Shown here in pieces: positions 1-7,097 of a stretch of DNA of 21,016 bases. Origin of the DNA: an uncultured bacterium (lineage in GTDB: Bacteria > Patescibacteriota > Minisyncoccia > Phycocordibacterales > PALSA-1337). Positions within the stretch are counted from its first letter, which is position 1. Each line of letters begins with the position of its first letter. A model generated the notes under the pieces. The model saw only the letters and a list, made by a program, of their open reading frames with translations, made no database searches and was not told the DNA's origin. The stretch is taken from contig CAIKDL010000061.1 of NCBI GenBank assembly GCA_903826185.1, positions 1 to 21,016 on the forward strand, in the 5' to 3' direction. Both the position numbers and the translations under genes were made by a program.

Positions 1-2
1 AT

Positions 3-266
3 GACACAACGAAATTTAATGAAAAATTACAGACATATTTGGAGTTCTACAACACTAAAAGAGTCCACTGTGCATTCAACAACAAGCTCACACCACTTGA
101 AGTATTAACCAGGTCAGATTACTATACGTCTAAATTACCAGCAGAGTGCAGAAATGGGTGGGGTTATTCAAGGCCAAGACAATTCCAGGGTGCTGTGCTA
201 TGCTATTTTTACTATGCGATATTTCATTGGAAGCCTGCTTCGAGGAGAAGTAGCCGAGTATTATAA
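3..266 (+). CDS. Integrase/transposase C-terminal end (partial, IS481/rve_3-like)
   Basis: This reading frame is open at the left edge of the window, so only the C-terminus of the protein is visible. The residues FNEKLQTYLEFYNTKR, then VHCAFNNKLTPLEVL, match the end of an rve-type integrase core as in IS481/IS3-like transposases, where the pattern is YNTKRPH.AL...TP.E.L. The DDE catalytic residues lie outside the window. The integrase-like part ends around ECRNGWGYS (to about base 171). The remaining 30 or so codons up to the stop at 264-266 overlap the start of the next gene in another frame and may be sequence beyond the true end of the element. No inverted repeat could be fixed; CCAAGACA at 174-181 could mark the right end, but this is a guess. 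Whether the element is intact cannot be judged. Confidence 0.7.
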   Translation, partial: DTTKFNEKLQTYLEFYNTKRVHCAFNNKLTPLEVLTRSDYYTSKLPAECRNGWGYSRPRQFQGAVLCYFYYAIFHWKPASRRSSRVL

Positions 267-762
267 GACCACTTGCATCGACTTAGCCAACCGCTTTGGT
301 ATAGCCAATGTGGCCGAGATCGTGCCTCCACACATAACCGTCAAGACCTCATTTGAGAAGCCGAATCCAGAAGCTATAGATGAGTGCCTTTCGCTCAACA
401 CAGAAGTCCCGACAATCCCCATTTCCTTGTCGAATTGGAACCATTTCGGCACTAGGACGATATATATGGAAGGCGCCAAGCCAAGCGACGAGCTCAAAGC
501 TTACGCCAACGATATCATCGCCAAATTGAAAGCTATTGGCATACCAACAGTCATGGAAGAGCGCGAGTTGCACATCCGCATGTCAGTCGCTCGCTTCTTG
601 AATCCGAAAGATTACCAGTTGGTTTGGAATTACCTGCAAACAGTACCAGCTCCGAAATTCGACTTGGTTTTCGACAACCTGACAATCTTCTACAAAGAAA
701 ACAAAGATGATAAAGCCTGGAAAGTCCTGAAGACTTTCCCATTGACTGGTATAAGGAAATGA
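214..762 (+). CDS. 2H phosphoesterase / 2'-5' RNA ligase-like protein
   Basis: This is a 182-residue soluble protein of the 2H (2'-5' RNA ligase / cyclic phosphodiesterase) type, inferred from two spaced motifs. PHITV has H40 and T42, and the second motif, ELHIRM, has H120 but Arg122 where the family usually has Thr or Ser. After it comes the strand pattern FDLVFDNLTIFY and a terminal FPL, as in the second lobe of the fold. Family members cleave or join 2',5' or 2',3'-cyclic phosphate bonds in RNA; the substrate here is unknown. I chose the ATG at 214 because MRYFIG looks like a natural first strand. An in-frame ATG at 154 would add 20 residues that overlap the transposase frame. No clear Shine-Dalgarno sequence precedes it. 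Its stop overlaps the alaS start as ATGA, so the two genes are probably translationally coupled. Confidence 0.7.
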   Translation: MRYFIGSLLRGEVAEYYKTTCIDLANRFGIANVAEIVPPHITVKTSFEKPNPEAIDECLSLNTEVPTIPISLSNWNHFGTRTIYMEGAKPSDELKAYANDIIAKLKAIGIPTVMEERELHIRMSVARFLNPKDYQLVWNYLQTVPAPKFDLVFDNLTIFYKENKDDKAWKVLKTFPLTGIRK

Positions 763-2642
763 AATCAATAGAATTGAGAAAAAAGTTCGTCGACTTCTAT
801 ATCTCCAAGAAACACAAGGAGATTAAAGCGGCTCCACTCCTGGCGGAAAATGACCCGACTCTGCTTTTCGTGAACTCCGGTATGTTCCCTTTGGTGCCGT
901 ATCTCTCCGGCGAATCTCACCCGGCTGGTAAAAGACTGGTGAACTATCAGCGTTCATTTAGGACTGATGACATCGAAGAAGTCGGCGATCACAGACATAC
1001 AACATTCTTTGAAATGCTTGGAAACTGGGGCTTGGGAGATTATTTCAAAGAAGAACAGCTGAACTGGTGGTATGAATTTTTGGTCGAAGTTTTGAAACTA
1101 GATCCACACAAGATATACCAAAGCGTTTATGCCGGAGACAAAACCGCTCCGCGCGACGATGAGACTATTGCCATATTGACCAAGATATACAAGAAATATG
1201 GCGTCAAAGCTGGTGTCGGCGTCGCCACCACAACCGATGGTAACAAAGGTCCTGGTGTCGAAGTGGATTTCAATGAACAGAGGATGTTCCCTTACGTCGA
1301 CAAGAACTGGTGGAAGCGCGGCGACACGGTCGGCGAGCTTGGTGGTCCGGATTCAGAGACTTTCTATGACACCGGCCTCAGTCACAATCCGAAATTCGGC
1401 AAATTCTGCCACGTGAATTGCGACTGCGGACGATTCATTGAGATTGGCAACTCCGTCTTTATGCAATACAAGAAGACAACTGACGGTTGGGAGGAATTAT
1501 CGCAAAAGAACGTCGACTTCGGCGGCGGACTTGAAAGGTTGGCCATGGTCAGCATCGGTTCATCGAACGTCTTCAAGTCTGACTTATTCTCTGGTTATAT
1601 CGCCTTTTTGGAACAAAAAACCAATACAAAATACGATCAGGCCTCATCGAGCTACGAGATTATTGCCGATCACGCTAGAGCTGCTACATTCCTGATCGCC
1701 GATGGTTGCGCGCCTTCGAACAAGGATCAAGGATATTTCGTGCGCAGGCTCATCCGTCGCGGGCTCATACATTTGAAGAAGTTGGATATAGATTTCAATG
1801 CTTTTGCCGAATTGGCTGAAATGGTCATCGAGAAGATGTCGCCGGTCTATCCGCATCTGGAGAAGAATCGCGCGAATATCACGCAGAATATCGCCGACGA
1901 AGTCGAGAAGTTCTCGCACACCATCAAAAATGGCCTTAAATATTTCGAAAAAGTGAAACCTGTTGATGGCAAACTTTCCAATGACGATGTCTTCGACTTG
2001 GTCACGACTCACGGATTCCCTCTAGAGATTATAAGAGAGATTGCTGCCGAAAAAGGCTATAAGATTGACGAAGATGGATTCAATGAGAAGCTGATCGCGC
2101 ACAGGTCATTATCAAAAGCCGGATCAGAGAAGAAATTCAAGAGCGGTTTAGCTGATTCTTCAGAAATGACCGTGAAGCTACATACGGCCACTCACCTTCT
2201 ACATCAAGCTCTGCGCCAAGTGCTCGGTGGCCATGTCGAACAAAAAGGCAGCAACATCACCAGCGACAGGCTCAGATTCGATTTCTCTCATCCACGAAAA
2301 ATGACACCAGAGGAGATCAAACAGGTTGAAGATATCGTTAATGCCAAGATTGGCGAGAAACTGCCGGTATATTGCGAAGAAACAACTCCTGCGACGGCAA
2401 AGGAAGCGAATGCTATCGGATTGTTCGACAGTAAATATGGCGATAAGGTCAAAGTCTATTCAGTTGGAAGGCCGATAGGTGGCGATAATGCCGCGGCCGG
2501 CGCCGATGCGGAATCCGCTTTTTCGCGCGAAATCTGCAGCGGACCTCACGTGAATAATACCGAGGAACTCGGCCATTTCAAGATAGTCAAAGAAGAGGCC
2601 AGCTCATCTGGCGTCAGAAGGATAAAGGCGGTTTTGGATTAG
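759..2642 (+). CDS. alaS: Alanyl-tRNA synthetase, short form without C-Ala/DHHA1 domain
   Basis: Alanyl-tRNA synthetase attaches alanine to tRNA-Ala in the cytoplasm. The class II catalytic core is clear: RSFRTDDIEEVGDHRHTTFFEMLGNW covers motif 2, and DFGGGLERLAM is motif 3. The editing domain is present with its zinc ligands, H475-TAT-H479 and C593-SGP-H597, so mischarged Ser or Gly can probably be removed. The protein stops at SGVRRIKAVLD, residue 627, just where most bacterial enzymes (about 870 residues) continue into the coiled coil and the C-Ala (DHHA1) domain. The stop is a clean TAG and no further domain follows in any frame, because the next 120 bases hold a palindromic repeat. So this appears to be a naturally minimal, probably monomeric, enzyme. 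The gene overlaps the preceding 2H gene by four bases. Confidence 0.97.
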   Translation: MKSIELRKKFVDFYISKKHKEIKAAPLLAENDPTLLFVNSGMFPLVPYLSGESHPAGKRLVNYQRSFRTDDIEEVGDHRHTTFFEMLGNWGLGDYFKEEQLNWWYEFLVEVLKLDPHKIYQSVYAGDKTAPRDDETIAILTKIYKKYGVKAGVGVATTTDGNKGPGVEVDFNEQRMFPYVDKNWWKRGDTVGELGGPDSETFYDTGLSHNPKFGKFCHVNCDCGRFIEIGNSVFMQYKKTTDGWEELSQKNVDFGGGLERLAMVSIGSSNVFKSDLFSGYIAFLEQKTNTKYDQASSSYEIIADHARAATFLIADGCAPSNKDQGYFVRRLIRRGLIHLKKLDIDFNAFAELAEMVIEKMSPVYPHLEKNRANITQNIADEVEKFSHTIKNGLKYFEKVKPVDGKLSNDDVFDLVTTHGFPLEIIREIAAEKGYKIDEDGFNEKLIAHRSLSKAGSEKKFKSGLADSSEMTVKLHTATHLLHQALRQVLGGHVEQKGSNITSDRLRFDFSHPRKMTPEEIKQVEDIVNAKIGEKLPVYCEETTPATAKEANAIGLFDSKYGDKVKVYSVGRPIGGDNAAAGADAESAFSREICSGPHVNNTEELGHFKIVKEEASSSGVRRIKAVLD

Positions 2643-2654
2643 AGAAGTAGTCAA

Positions 2655-2725
2655 CACACACCTATTTGGCATAGTTGGTACTTTGACCGGAATCCGGTCA
2701 AAGTTACGATGTACCAAAAGTGCAC
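2655..2725 (+). repeat. 71-bp palindromic dispersed repeat, copy 1
   Basis: This element matches bases 8125-8195 with four mismatches over 71 bp and no gap. Its core is a perfect hairpin with 11-bp arms ACTTTGACCGG / CCGGTCAAAGT and the 3-nt loop AAT. An outer arm pair TTGGTAC / GTACCAA overlaps the core and is separated on the 3' side by TACGAT. No T-run follows, so it does not look like a standard intrinsic terminator, although it lies between the convergent genes alaS and pyrG. It behaves like a REP- or MITE-type intergenic element; the mobilising enzyme is unknown. Confidence 0.85.
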
Positions 2726-2763
2726 GTATCTCGTACCGTAGTTTCGCCAACCGAAACCAAAGC

Positions 2764-4590
2764 CTAAACCAACACTGTCCTAGAATTTTCTTTCACCTTA
2801 GCAGCTTCCTTGGCAGCCTTCATAAAAGCTGTGAACAAAGGATGTGGCGCAAGCGGCCTAGCCAAAAATTCTGGGTGGAATTGCGTACCAAGGAAAAACG
2901 GATGCACTGACGAAGGTAATTCAGCTATTTCCATGAGGGTACCATCTGGCGATCTGCCGGAGAATACCAAGCCTCCCTTTTCGAGACGCTCGACGTATTT
3001 CGGATTGACTTCATAACGATGACGATGGCGCTCCTTGATTGTGCTGCCAGGACCAATCTTATCGGAAGCCTCATATGCGGAATAAGCAACTGTGTCTTTC
3101 GCCAACTTAGAAGTATATATACCTAACCTCATCGAACCGCCATAGTTGCCTTCGGCGATCTTCTTCTTTTGATCGGGCATGAAATCGATGATGAGATGCG
3201 GCGCTTTCTGGTCTATCTCCGCCGTTTGCGCGCCAGCAAGTCCGAGAACATTTCTGGCATATTCGATAGTCATGAGCTGCATACCGTAACACAAACCGAA
3301 ATAAGGGATCTTGTTCTCACGAGCATAGCGAATGACATTGAGCTTGCCTTCTATGCCAGTTTCGCCAAATCCGCCCGGAACGATAATGCCGTCATATTGG
3401 TCGAGTTTAGAAAAATCTACAGGGCTGCCGGCATTTTTTGCGCCTTCATTTGCACCCTGCGCCTTTCCTTTTGCACCCTCATTCTCAAAATCGCGCGAAT
3501 TGACCGTATCTATTACTGCTTTGACGCCAGCCTCATAGGCCGAGAACTTGATAGCCTCCAAAACAGAGAGATAAGCATCGGATAAGATAAAATCGCCGGT
3601 ATTAAAATATTTTCCAACAACACCTATACGGACTTCTTTATTGACGTGATTCTTGATACCTTTAGCCATTTTCATCCAATCTTTGAATGAGCTGTCGGTT
3701 TTGGCATTCGGCAGATCCAATGCTTCCAGCAAGTTTTCTGCCAAATAATCTTTCTCGAAGTTTATCGGCACATCGTAAATACTCTTGATATCCGGTGCGG
3801 AAATAACGCGCTCGACCGGAATGCTGCAAGCCGAAGCAATCTTCTCCTTGCGCTTCTTGTCAAGAGGAGTTGCGGCTCTGGCGATGATAAAGTCGGCATT
3901 GATACCATAAGAAGCCAATTGGCGAGCGGCATTCTGGGTCGGCTTGGATTTCATTTCTCCCAAATTTCCCGGTGTCGGCAGATAGCTGACCATCATGAAT
4001 ATAACATCTCTCGGATGGTACATCTTGAAAACACGAGCGGCTTCCATGAACATGACGTTCTGATAGTCACCGACCGTGCCGCCAATCTCGATGATGGAGA
4101 TGTCTGACTTATTGACCTTGGCTGCGTGCTCCAAACGATGAACGATCTCATCACGAACCTGTTCAGCGTCGACACATCTTCCTCCATATCCGAGCGAACG
4201 TTCTTTTTCAATAACATGCTTATAGACCATGCCGCTGGTGATATAGTCGTCAGCGGTAAGATCGCGACCTAGGAAGCGTTCGTAGTTTCCCATATCTTGG
4301 TCTGTTTCTAGACCGGAATTGAGCACAAAAACTTCGCCGTGTTCTGTAGGGTGCATGGTGCCAGCATCGACATTCAAATACGGATCAACCTTCACCAGAT
4401 TAACTTTGTAGCCCTTAACAGTAAGAAGGGTCCCGATGGACGAGACCGCTATACCCTTTCCGACTCCTGACATCACACCACCGATCACGAAGATATATTT
4501 GTGATGGATATTTTTCTTATTGATAATCGTAACAGACTTCGCACGCTTCGGCTTCGAAACTTTCTTATTTTTATTTTTGGAGGTTTTCAT
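2764..4590 (-). CDS. pyrG: CTP synthase (glutamine-hydrolysing)
   Basis: CTP synthase makes CTP from UTP, ATP and glutamine, the last step of cytidine nucleotide supply. The synthetase domain opens with KYIFVIGGVMSGVGKGI (residues 31-47), a variant of the usual GGVVSSLGKG loop, followed by VKVDPYLNVDAGTM and EHGEVFVL. The class I glutamine amidotransferase domain has the nucleophile C434 in GLCYGMQ, the His-Glu pair in QFHPEF, and the conserved ERHRHRYEVN. Two oddities stand out. There is a Lys-rich N-terminal extension of about 30 residues, and an Ala/Gly/Lys/Asn-rich insertion of about 20 residues begins at E369, with an internal near-repeat (NEGAK twice), at the start of the amidotransferase domain. 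At 608 residues it is longer than the usual 540 or so. The start ATG lies 6 nt after a -10 box, which suggests a leaderless mRNA. Confidence 0.97.
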   Translation of the reverse strand: MKTSKNKNKKVSKPKRAKSVTIINKKNIHHKYIFVIGGVMSGVGKGIAVSSIGTLLTVKGYKVNLVKVDPYLNVDAGTMHPTEHGEVFVLNSGLETDQDMGNYERFLGRDLTADDYITSGMVYKHVIEKERSLGYGGRCVDAEQVRDEIVHRLEHAAKVNKSDISIIEIGGTVGDYQNVMFMEAARVFKMYHPRDVIFMMVSYLPTPGNLGEMKSKPTQNAARQLASYGINADFIIARAATPLDKKRKEKIASACSIPVERVISAPDIKSIYDVPINFEKDYLAENLLEALDLPNAKTDSSFKDWMKMAKGIKNHVNKEVRIGVVGKYFNTGDFILSDAYLSVLEAIKFSAYEAGVKAVIDTVNSRDFENEGAKGKAQGANEGAKNAGSPVDFSKLDQYDGIIVPGGFGETGIEGKLNVIRYARENKIPYFGLCYGMQLMTIEYARNVLGLAGAQTAEIDQKAPHLIIDFMPDQKKKIAEGNYGGSMRLGIYTSKLAKDTVAYSAYEASDKIGPGSTIKERHRHRYEVNPKYVERLEKGGLVFSGRSPDGTLMEIAELPSSVHPFFLGTQFHPEFLARPLAPHPLFTAFMKAAKEAAKVKENSRTVLV

Positions 4591-4596
4591 CTAGCC

Positions 4597-4626
4597 ATTT
4601 TAGTAAAATGTATCACTGTTTGTCCA
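4597..4626 (-). promoter_or_regulatory. Putative leaderless promoter of pyrG
   Basis: On the minus strand there is a -35 TGGACA (4621-4626), an 18-bp spacer and a -10 TAAAAT (4597-4602). The pyrG ATG starts 6 nt further on. Transcription would start at or within a base or two of the start codon, and no Shine-Dalgarno sequence is present. Confidence 0.5.
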
Positions 4627-4645
4627 ATAGACAATACTTAGCAGG

Positions 4646-4666
4646 TGTGTGATTGTTTTACACACA
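4646..4666. promoter_or_regulatory. Inverted repeat TGTGTG-N9-CACACA (possible operator)
   Basis: Perfect 6-bp arms are separated by 9 bp. The repeat overlaps the -35 region (TTGTTT, 4654-4659) of the putative promoter of the Nudix-like gene, so a dimeric regulator could bind here. This is inference from symmetry alone. Confidence 0.35.
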
Positions 4667-4681
4667 AAAATATGGTATAGC
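4654..4681 (+). promoter_or_regulatory. Putative extended -10 promoter of the Nudix-like gene
   Basis: The -35 is TTGTTT (4654-4659), followed by a 16-bp spacer and TATAGC (4676-4681), with the extended -10 dinucleotide TG at 4673-4674. The -10 lies inside a perfect palindrome, TGGTATA-GCT-TATACCA (4673-4689). A transcript from here would carry a leader of roughly 75 nt. Confidence 0.45.
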
Positions 4682-4689
4682 TTATACCA
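4673..4689. promoter_or_regulatory. Palindrome over the -10 box
   Basis: The arms TGGTATA and TATACCA pair perfectly around GCT. Because the palindrome covers the presumed -10 box of the Nudix-like gene, it may be a repressor site; alternatively the symmetry is a by-product of an AT-rich promoter. Confidence 0.35.
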
Positions 4690-4715
4690 GAATAATGGCG
4701 CACACGTCCATGACG

Positions 4716-4729
4716 CGTAGGCGCCTACG
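4716..4729. promoter_or_regulatory. 14-bp perfect palindrome CGTAGGCGCCTACG
   Basis: A perfect GC-rich palindrome in an otherwise AT-rich stretch, within the predicted leader of the Nudix-like gene and 37 bp before its start codon. It has no loop, so a DNA-binding site is more likely than an RNA hairpin. Its function is unknown. Confidence 0.4.
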
Positions 4730-4765
4730 ATCTAAAAAATTAGTGAAACAAGGTGGGGGGAATAG

Positions 4766-5410
4766 ATGAACAAGCGCGAAAAGTTATTGAGGAAACGCAA
4801 AAGTCAGCTGAAAAAACTGCAGGCTTGGTTCAATAAAACGGGCATCGATTGGAGATCTTGGGGTAAAGATGATACCAAATCCTTGGAGGACCTGCTCCGA
4901 GAAATCGAGAAAGGTATCTGTCGAGTGATACCAGACCAAGAAGGCCGGCCCATAAGACAATATCGTTCCGTATTACTGAACGTCCACTTCGTCATTAACG
5001 AAAACGTGGCGCAAAGGTTAGTCGAGGTCAAACAAGTGCTCAAGACCGGAGAGGAAAGGACTCGCAGATGCGAAGCCAGCCTCGGCGGCAAACTCTTACC
5101 AAGAGAAAGAGTTCACCACGCGGCCAGAAGAATCGCAAAAGAGGAGCTTGGGCTCCGTTGCAACTTCGGACTGCTACCACTCGACCCCATTCCAGAAGAA
5201 GTGCACGTAGCTGAGCCAAATTCTTACAGCACATTGCCGACAATGAACTGTAAGTATGTGCTATCGTGCATAATCTGCTCTGATATGTATGACATGGACG
5301 GATACACGAGGAGAAGACGGCGCAAGCACGATCCAGTCCGGTTGACGTATTTCAAATGGGTTCCAGTGAGCACCTCATGCCAAACGCTCGCCCACTTCTT
5401 CGATAGATGA
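4766..5410 (+). CDS. Nudix-like hydrolase with altered Nudix box
   Basis: This 214-residue protein has a very basic N-terminus (residues 1-20) and a Nudix-box signature at the right spacing. G108-x5-E114-x7-R122-I123-A-K-E126-E127-L-G129-L130 fits GX5EX7REUXEEXGU, except that the Glu after Arg is Ile123. The two metal-binding glutamates, E126 and E127, are kept, so hydrolysis of a nucleoside diphosphate-linked substrate is possible but unproven. The strand RQYRSVLLNVHFVI comes before the box, as expected for the fold. The segment near residues 191-200, with RRRRRK, is strongly basic and could touch nucleic acid. The start is set by a strong Shine-Dalgarno sequence, AAGGTGGGGGG (4750-4760). 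The gene stands alone, with a palindrome-rich promoter region before it and a terminator after it. Confidence 0.65.
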   Translation: MNKREKLLRKRKSQLKKLQAWFNKTGIDWRSWGKDDTKSLEDLLREIEKGICRVIPDQEGRPIRQYRSVLLNVHFVINENVAQRLVEVKQVLKTGEERTRRCEASLGGKLLPRERVHHAARRIAKEELGLRCNFGLLPLDPIPEEVHVAEPNSYSTLPTMNCKYVLSCIICSDMYDMDGYTRRRRRKHDPVRLTYFKWVPVSTSCQTLAHFFDR

Positions 5411-5415
5411 AAATA

Positions 5416-5447
5416 AACGCAAGACCAGTCACTGTCTTGCGTTTTTT
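5416..5447 (+). terminator. Intrinsic terminator, bidirectional
   Basis: A 10-bp perfect stem, AACGCAAGAC (5416-5425) with GTCTTGCGTT (5434-5443), has an 8-nt loop and runs into a T-tract on the plus strand. On the minus strand the stem is followed by TTTATTTT. It therefore probably ends both the Nudix-like gene and the prfB-ftsE-ftsX operon, which converge here. Confidence 0.88.
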
Positions 5448-6402
5448 AAACCTTGAGATATCTCCTGGCGGCCACATAACTGGACAAACCACCGAGTACA
5501 ATACCGGCACCCATTATAATCATGAATATTTGAGCAAAATTCTTTATGAAATAGTTCGAGAATACATTGACCATCAATTGGAAATTGGCCGCAACATCTA
5601 CGCCGGCTAGTTTGAGAATGATGGTATCTCCCCAATAAGCACCGGCCGCCAAGACTACAAGCGTGATAACGCCAGATATAACGCCGTACATGATGCCAGA
5701 GATCACAAACGGTCCTCTAACATAGGTGTTGCTGGCACCGACCAGTTTCATGACAGAGATCTCATCTCTAGCCGAATATATGACCAAACGGATGGTATTG
5801 AAGACTACTATAATGGCGACCACCACAAATATTATCGCGATCATCGAGCCAGTCTTTTCAACAGTCGGAATTATCGAGCTTAGACGATCAATAATCAGTT
5901 TATTTTCCTTATAATTGACCTTCTCTATGATAGGAGTGCCGGCCTGGTCTGTTGGATTTTTGTTCTGCAAAAAACTGGCGATGCTGCCATATTGGCCAGG
6001 ATCCTTAGCCTTGATGTTGAGAGATGCTGGAAATGGATTCGAGCCGATCTCATCCAACCCCTGCATGATAAGAGTGTTATCTTGCCAACGGTCTTTGAAT
6101 GAGGCCAGGGCTTGGTCACGAGATATGTATGATGTATCAGCGACTTGTGGCAGGATATTTATATCTTTCTGCAAGGCCAAGATGTCTGATTCTTGAGCAT
6201 CAAGAGTGAAATAGACATTGATGTCGACTTTGTCCTTGACCTCGACGAGCAATGACCTAGCAAAAGCGCTACCGAAGATCAGTCCGCCAAAAGAGCACAG
6301 AGACAATGTGATGACCACGATCGAAGCAAATGACAAAAAGCCATTGCGCCAGAAATTTATGAAGCCAGTACGAGTGATGCGTTTTAGAGCGGTTAACATC
6401 AT
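5446..6402 (-). CDS. ftsX: Cell division protein FtsX
   Basis: FtsX is the membrane partner of the ATPase FtsE. In other bacteria the FtsEX complex controls peptidoglycan hydrolases at the division site. This 318-residue protein has the family layout. There is a short cytoplasmic N-terminus, TM1 at about residues 23-47, an extracellular domain at about 50-185, then TM2 (186-206), TM3 (232-256) and TM4 (291-313). The conserved cytoplasmic segment SARDEISVMKLVGAS after TM2 is the expected FtsE contact region. Two ATG codons are in tandem at 6397-6402; I took the upstream one, which starts 7 nt after the ftsE stop. It is the last gene of the prfB-ftsE-ftsX unit, and its stop lies inside the shared terminator. 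Confidence 0.95.
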   Translation of the reverse strand: MMLTALKRITRTGFINFWRNGFLSFASIVVITLSLCSFGGLIFGSAFARSLLVEVKDKVDINVYFTLDAQESDILALQKDINILPQVADTSYISRDQALASFKDRWQDNTLIMQGLDEIGSNPFPASLNIKAKDPGQYGSIASFLQNKNPTDQAGTPIIEKVNYKENKLIIDRLSSIIPTVEKTGSMIAIIFVVVAIIVVFNTIRLVIYSARDEISVMKLVGASNTYVRGPFVISGIMYGVISGVITLVVLAAGAYWGDTIILKLAGVDVAANFQLMVNVFSNYFIKNFAQIFMIIMGAGIVLGGLSSYVAARRYLKV

Positions 6403-6409
6403 GGGTTTA

Positions 6410-7090
6410 TTATAGTATATATTTGCCGGATTTATCGTCTCTTATGATCTTGCCTTTCTCCATGGTAATGACTCGGCCACCAACGGCGTCAACGACACCC
6501 TTGTTGTGAGTAGTTAGAAGCACAGTAGTGCCGAGTTCATTTATTTTCTTCAAAATGCGAATGACTTCGTAAGTATTGGTTGGGTCGAGATTGCCAGTTG
6601 GTTCGTCGGCGATGATGATATCCGGCTGATTGACGATGGCACGAGCAATAGCCACGCGTTGACTCTCCCCTCCGGAGAGTTCCTTGGGAAAATTCCAAAT
6701 CTTATGACCAAGATCGACTAGATCGAGTACGTGCGGGACATCTGCGGCGATCTGGGCATCAGTGCGACCGGAAGCTTCCATAGCAAAAGCGATATTCTCA
6801 TAGACAGTTTTGTTTGGGATCAGACGATAATCCTGGAAGACCATACCAACGCGACGACGCAGCTTATTCATCTGCTTCTTGCTGAGCTTATTAACATTCA
6901 AAGATTCAAAAGAGATAGTCCCACTGGTCGGACGATCTTCGGCGATCAAAAGCTTCATAAGAGTGGTCTTGCCAGCGCCGGAATGTCCAACAATGGTCAC
7001 AAATTCTTTCGGCTCTACTCCGAAACTGACGCCGTCTAGAGCGATAGATTTATCGGAATATATTTTTGAGACTTTATCGTAATAGATCAT
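6410..7090 (-). CDS. ftsE: Cell division ATP-binding protein FtsE
   Basis: FtsE is the ABC-type ATPase that pairs with FtsX at the inner face of the membrane during division. The 226-residue product has Walker A GHSGAGKT (35-42), the Q-loop VFQDYRL, the ABC signature LSGGESQR (138-145), Walker B IIIADEP (158-164) and the switch His in TTHN. I start it at the ATG at 7088-7090 (MIYYDKVSKIY), which fits the family N-terminus and begins 7 nt after the prfB stop. A longer frame to 7132 would overlap prfB by about 35 bases and adds unconserved residues. The prfB-ftsE-ftsX order is common in bacteria. The signature has Ser where LSGGEQQR is usual, a mild change. Confidence 0.95.
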   Translation of the reverse strand: MIYYDKVSKIYSDKSIALDGVSFGVEPKEFVTIVGHSGAGKTTLMKLLIAEDRPTSGTISFESLNVNKLSKKQMNKLRRRVGMVFQDYRLIPNKTVYENIAFAMEASGRTDAQIAADVPHVLDLVDLGHKIWNFPKELSGGESQRVAIARAIVNQPDIIIADEPTGNLDPTNTYEVIRILKKINELGTTVLLTTHNKGVVDAVGGRVITMEKGKIIRDDKSGKYIL

Positions 7091-7097
7091 AAGTGCA

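Noticed and set aside
2681..2703. The hairpin after alaS as an intrinsic terminator
   Set aside because: The stem is strong but no T-run follows on either strand, and the same element occurs upstream of prfB, so it is better described as a dispersed repeat.
2655..2725. The repeat as an integron attC site
   Set aside because: It lacks the GTTRRRY / RYYYAAC core sites and no integron integrase is visible.
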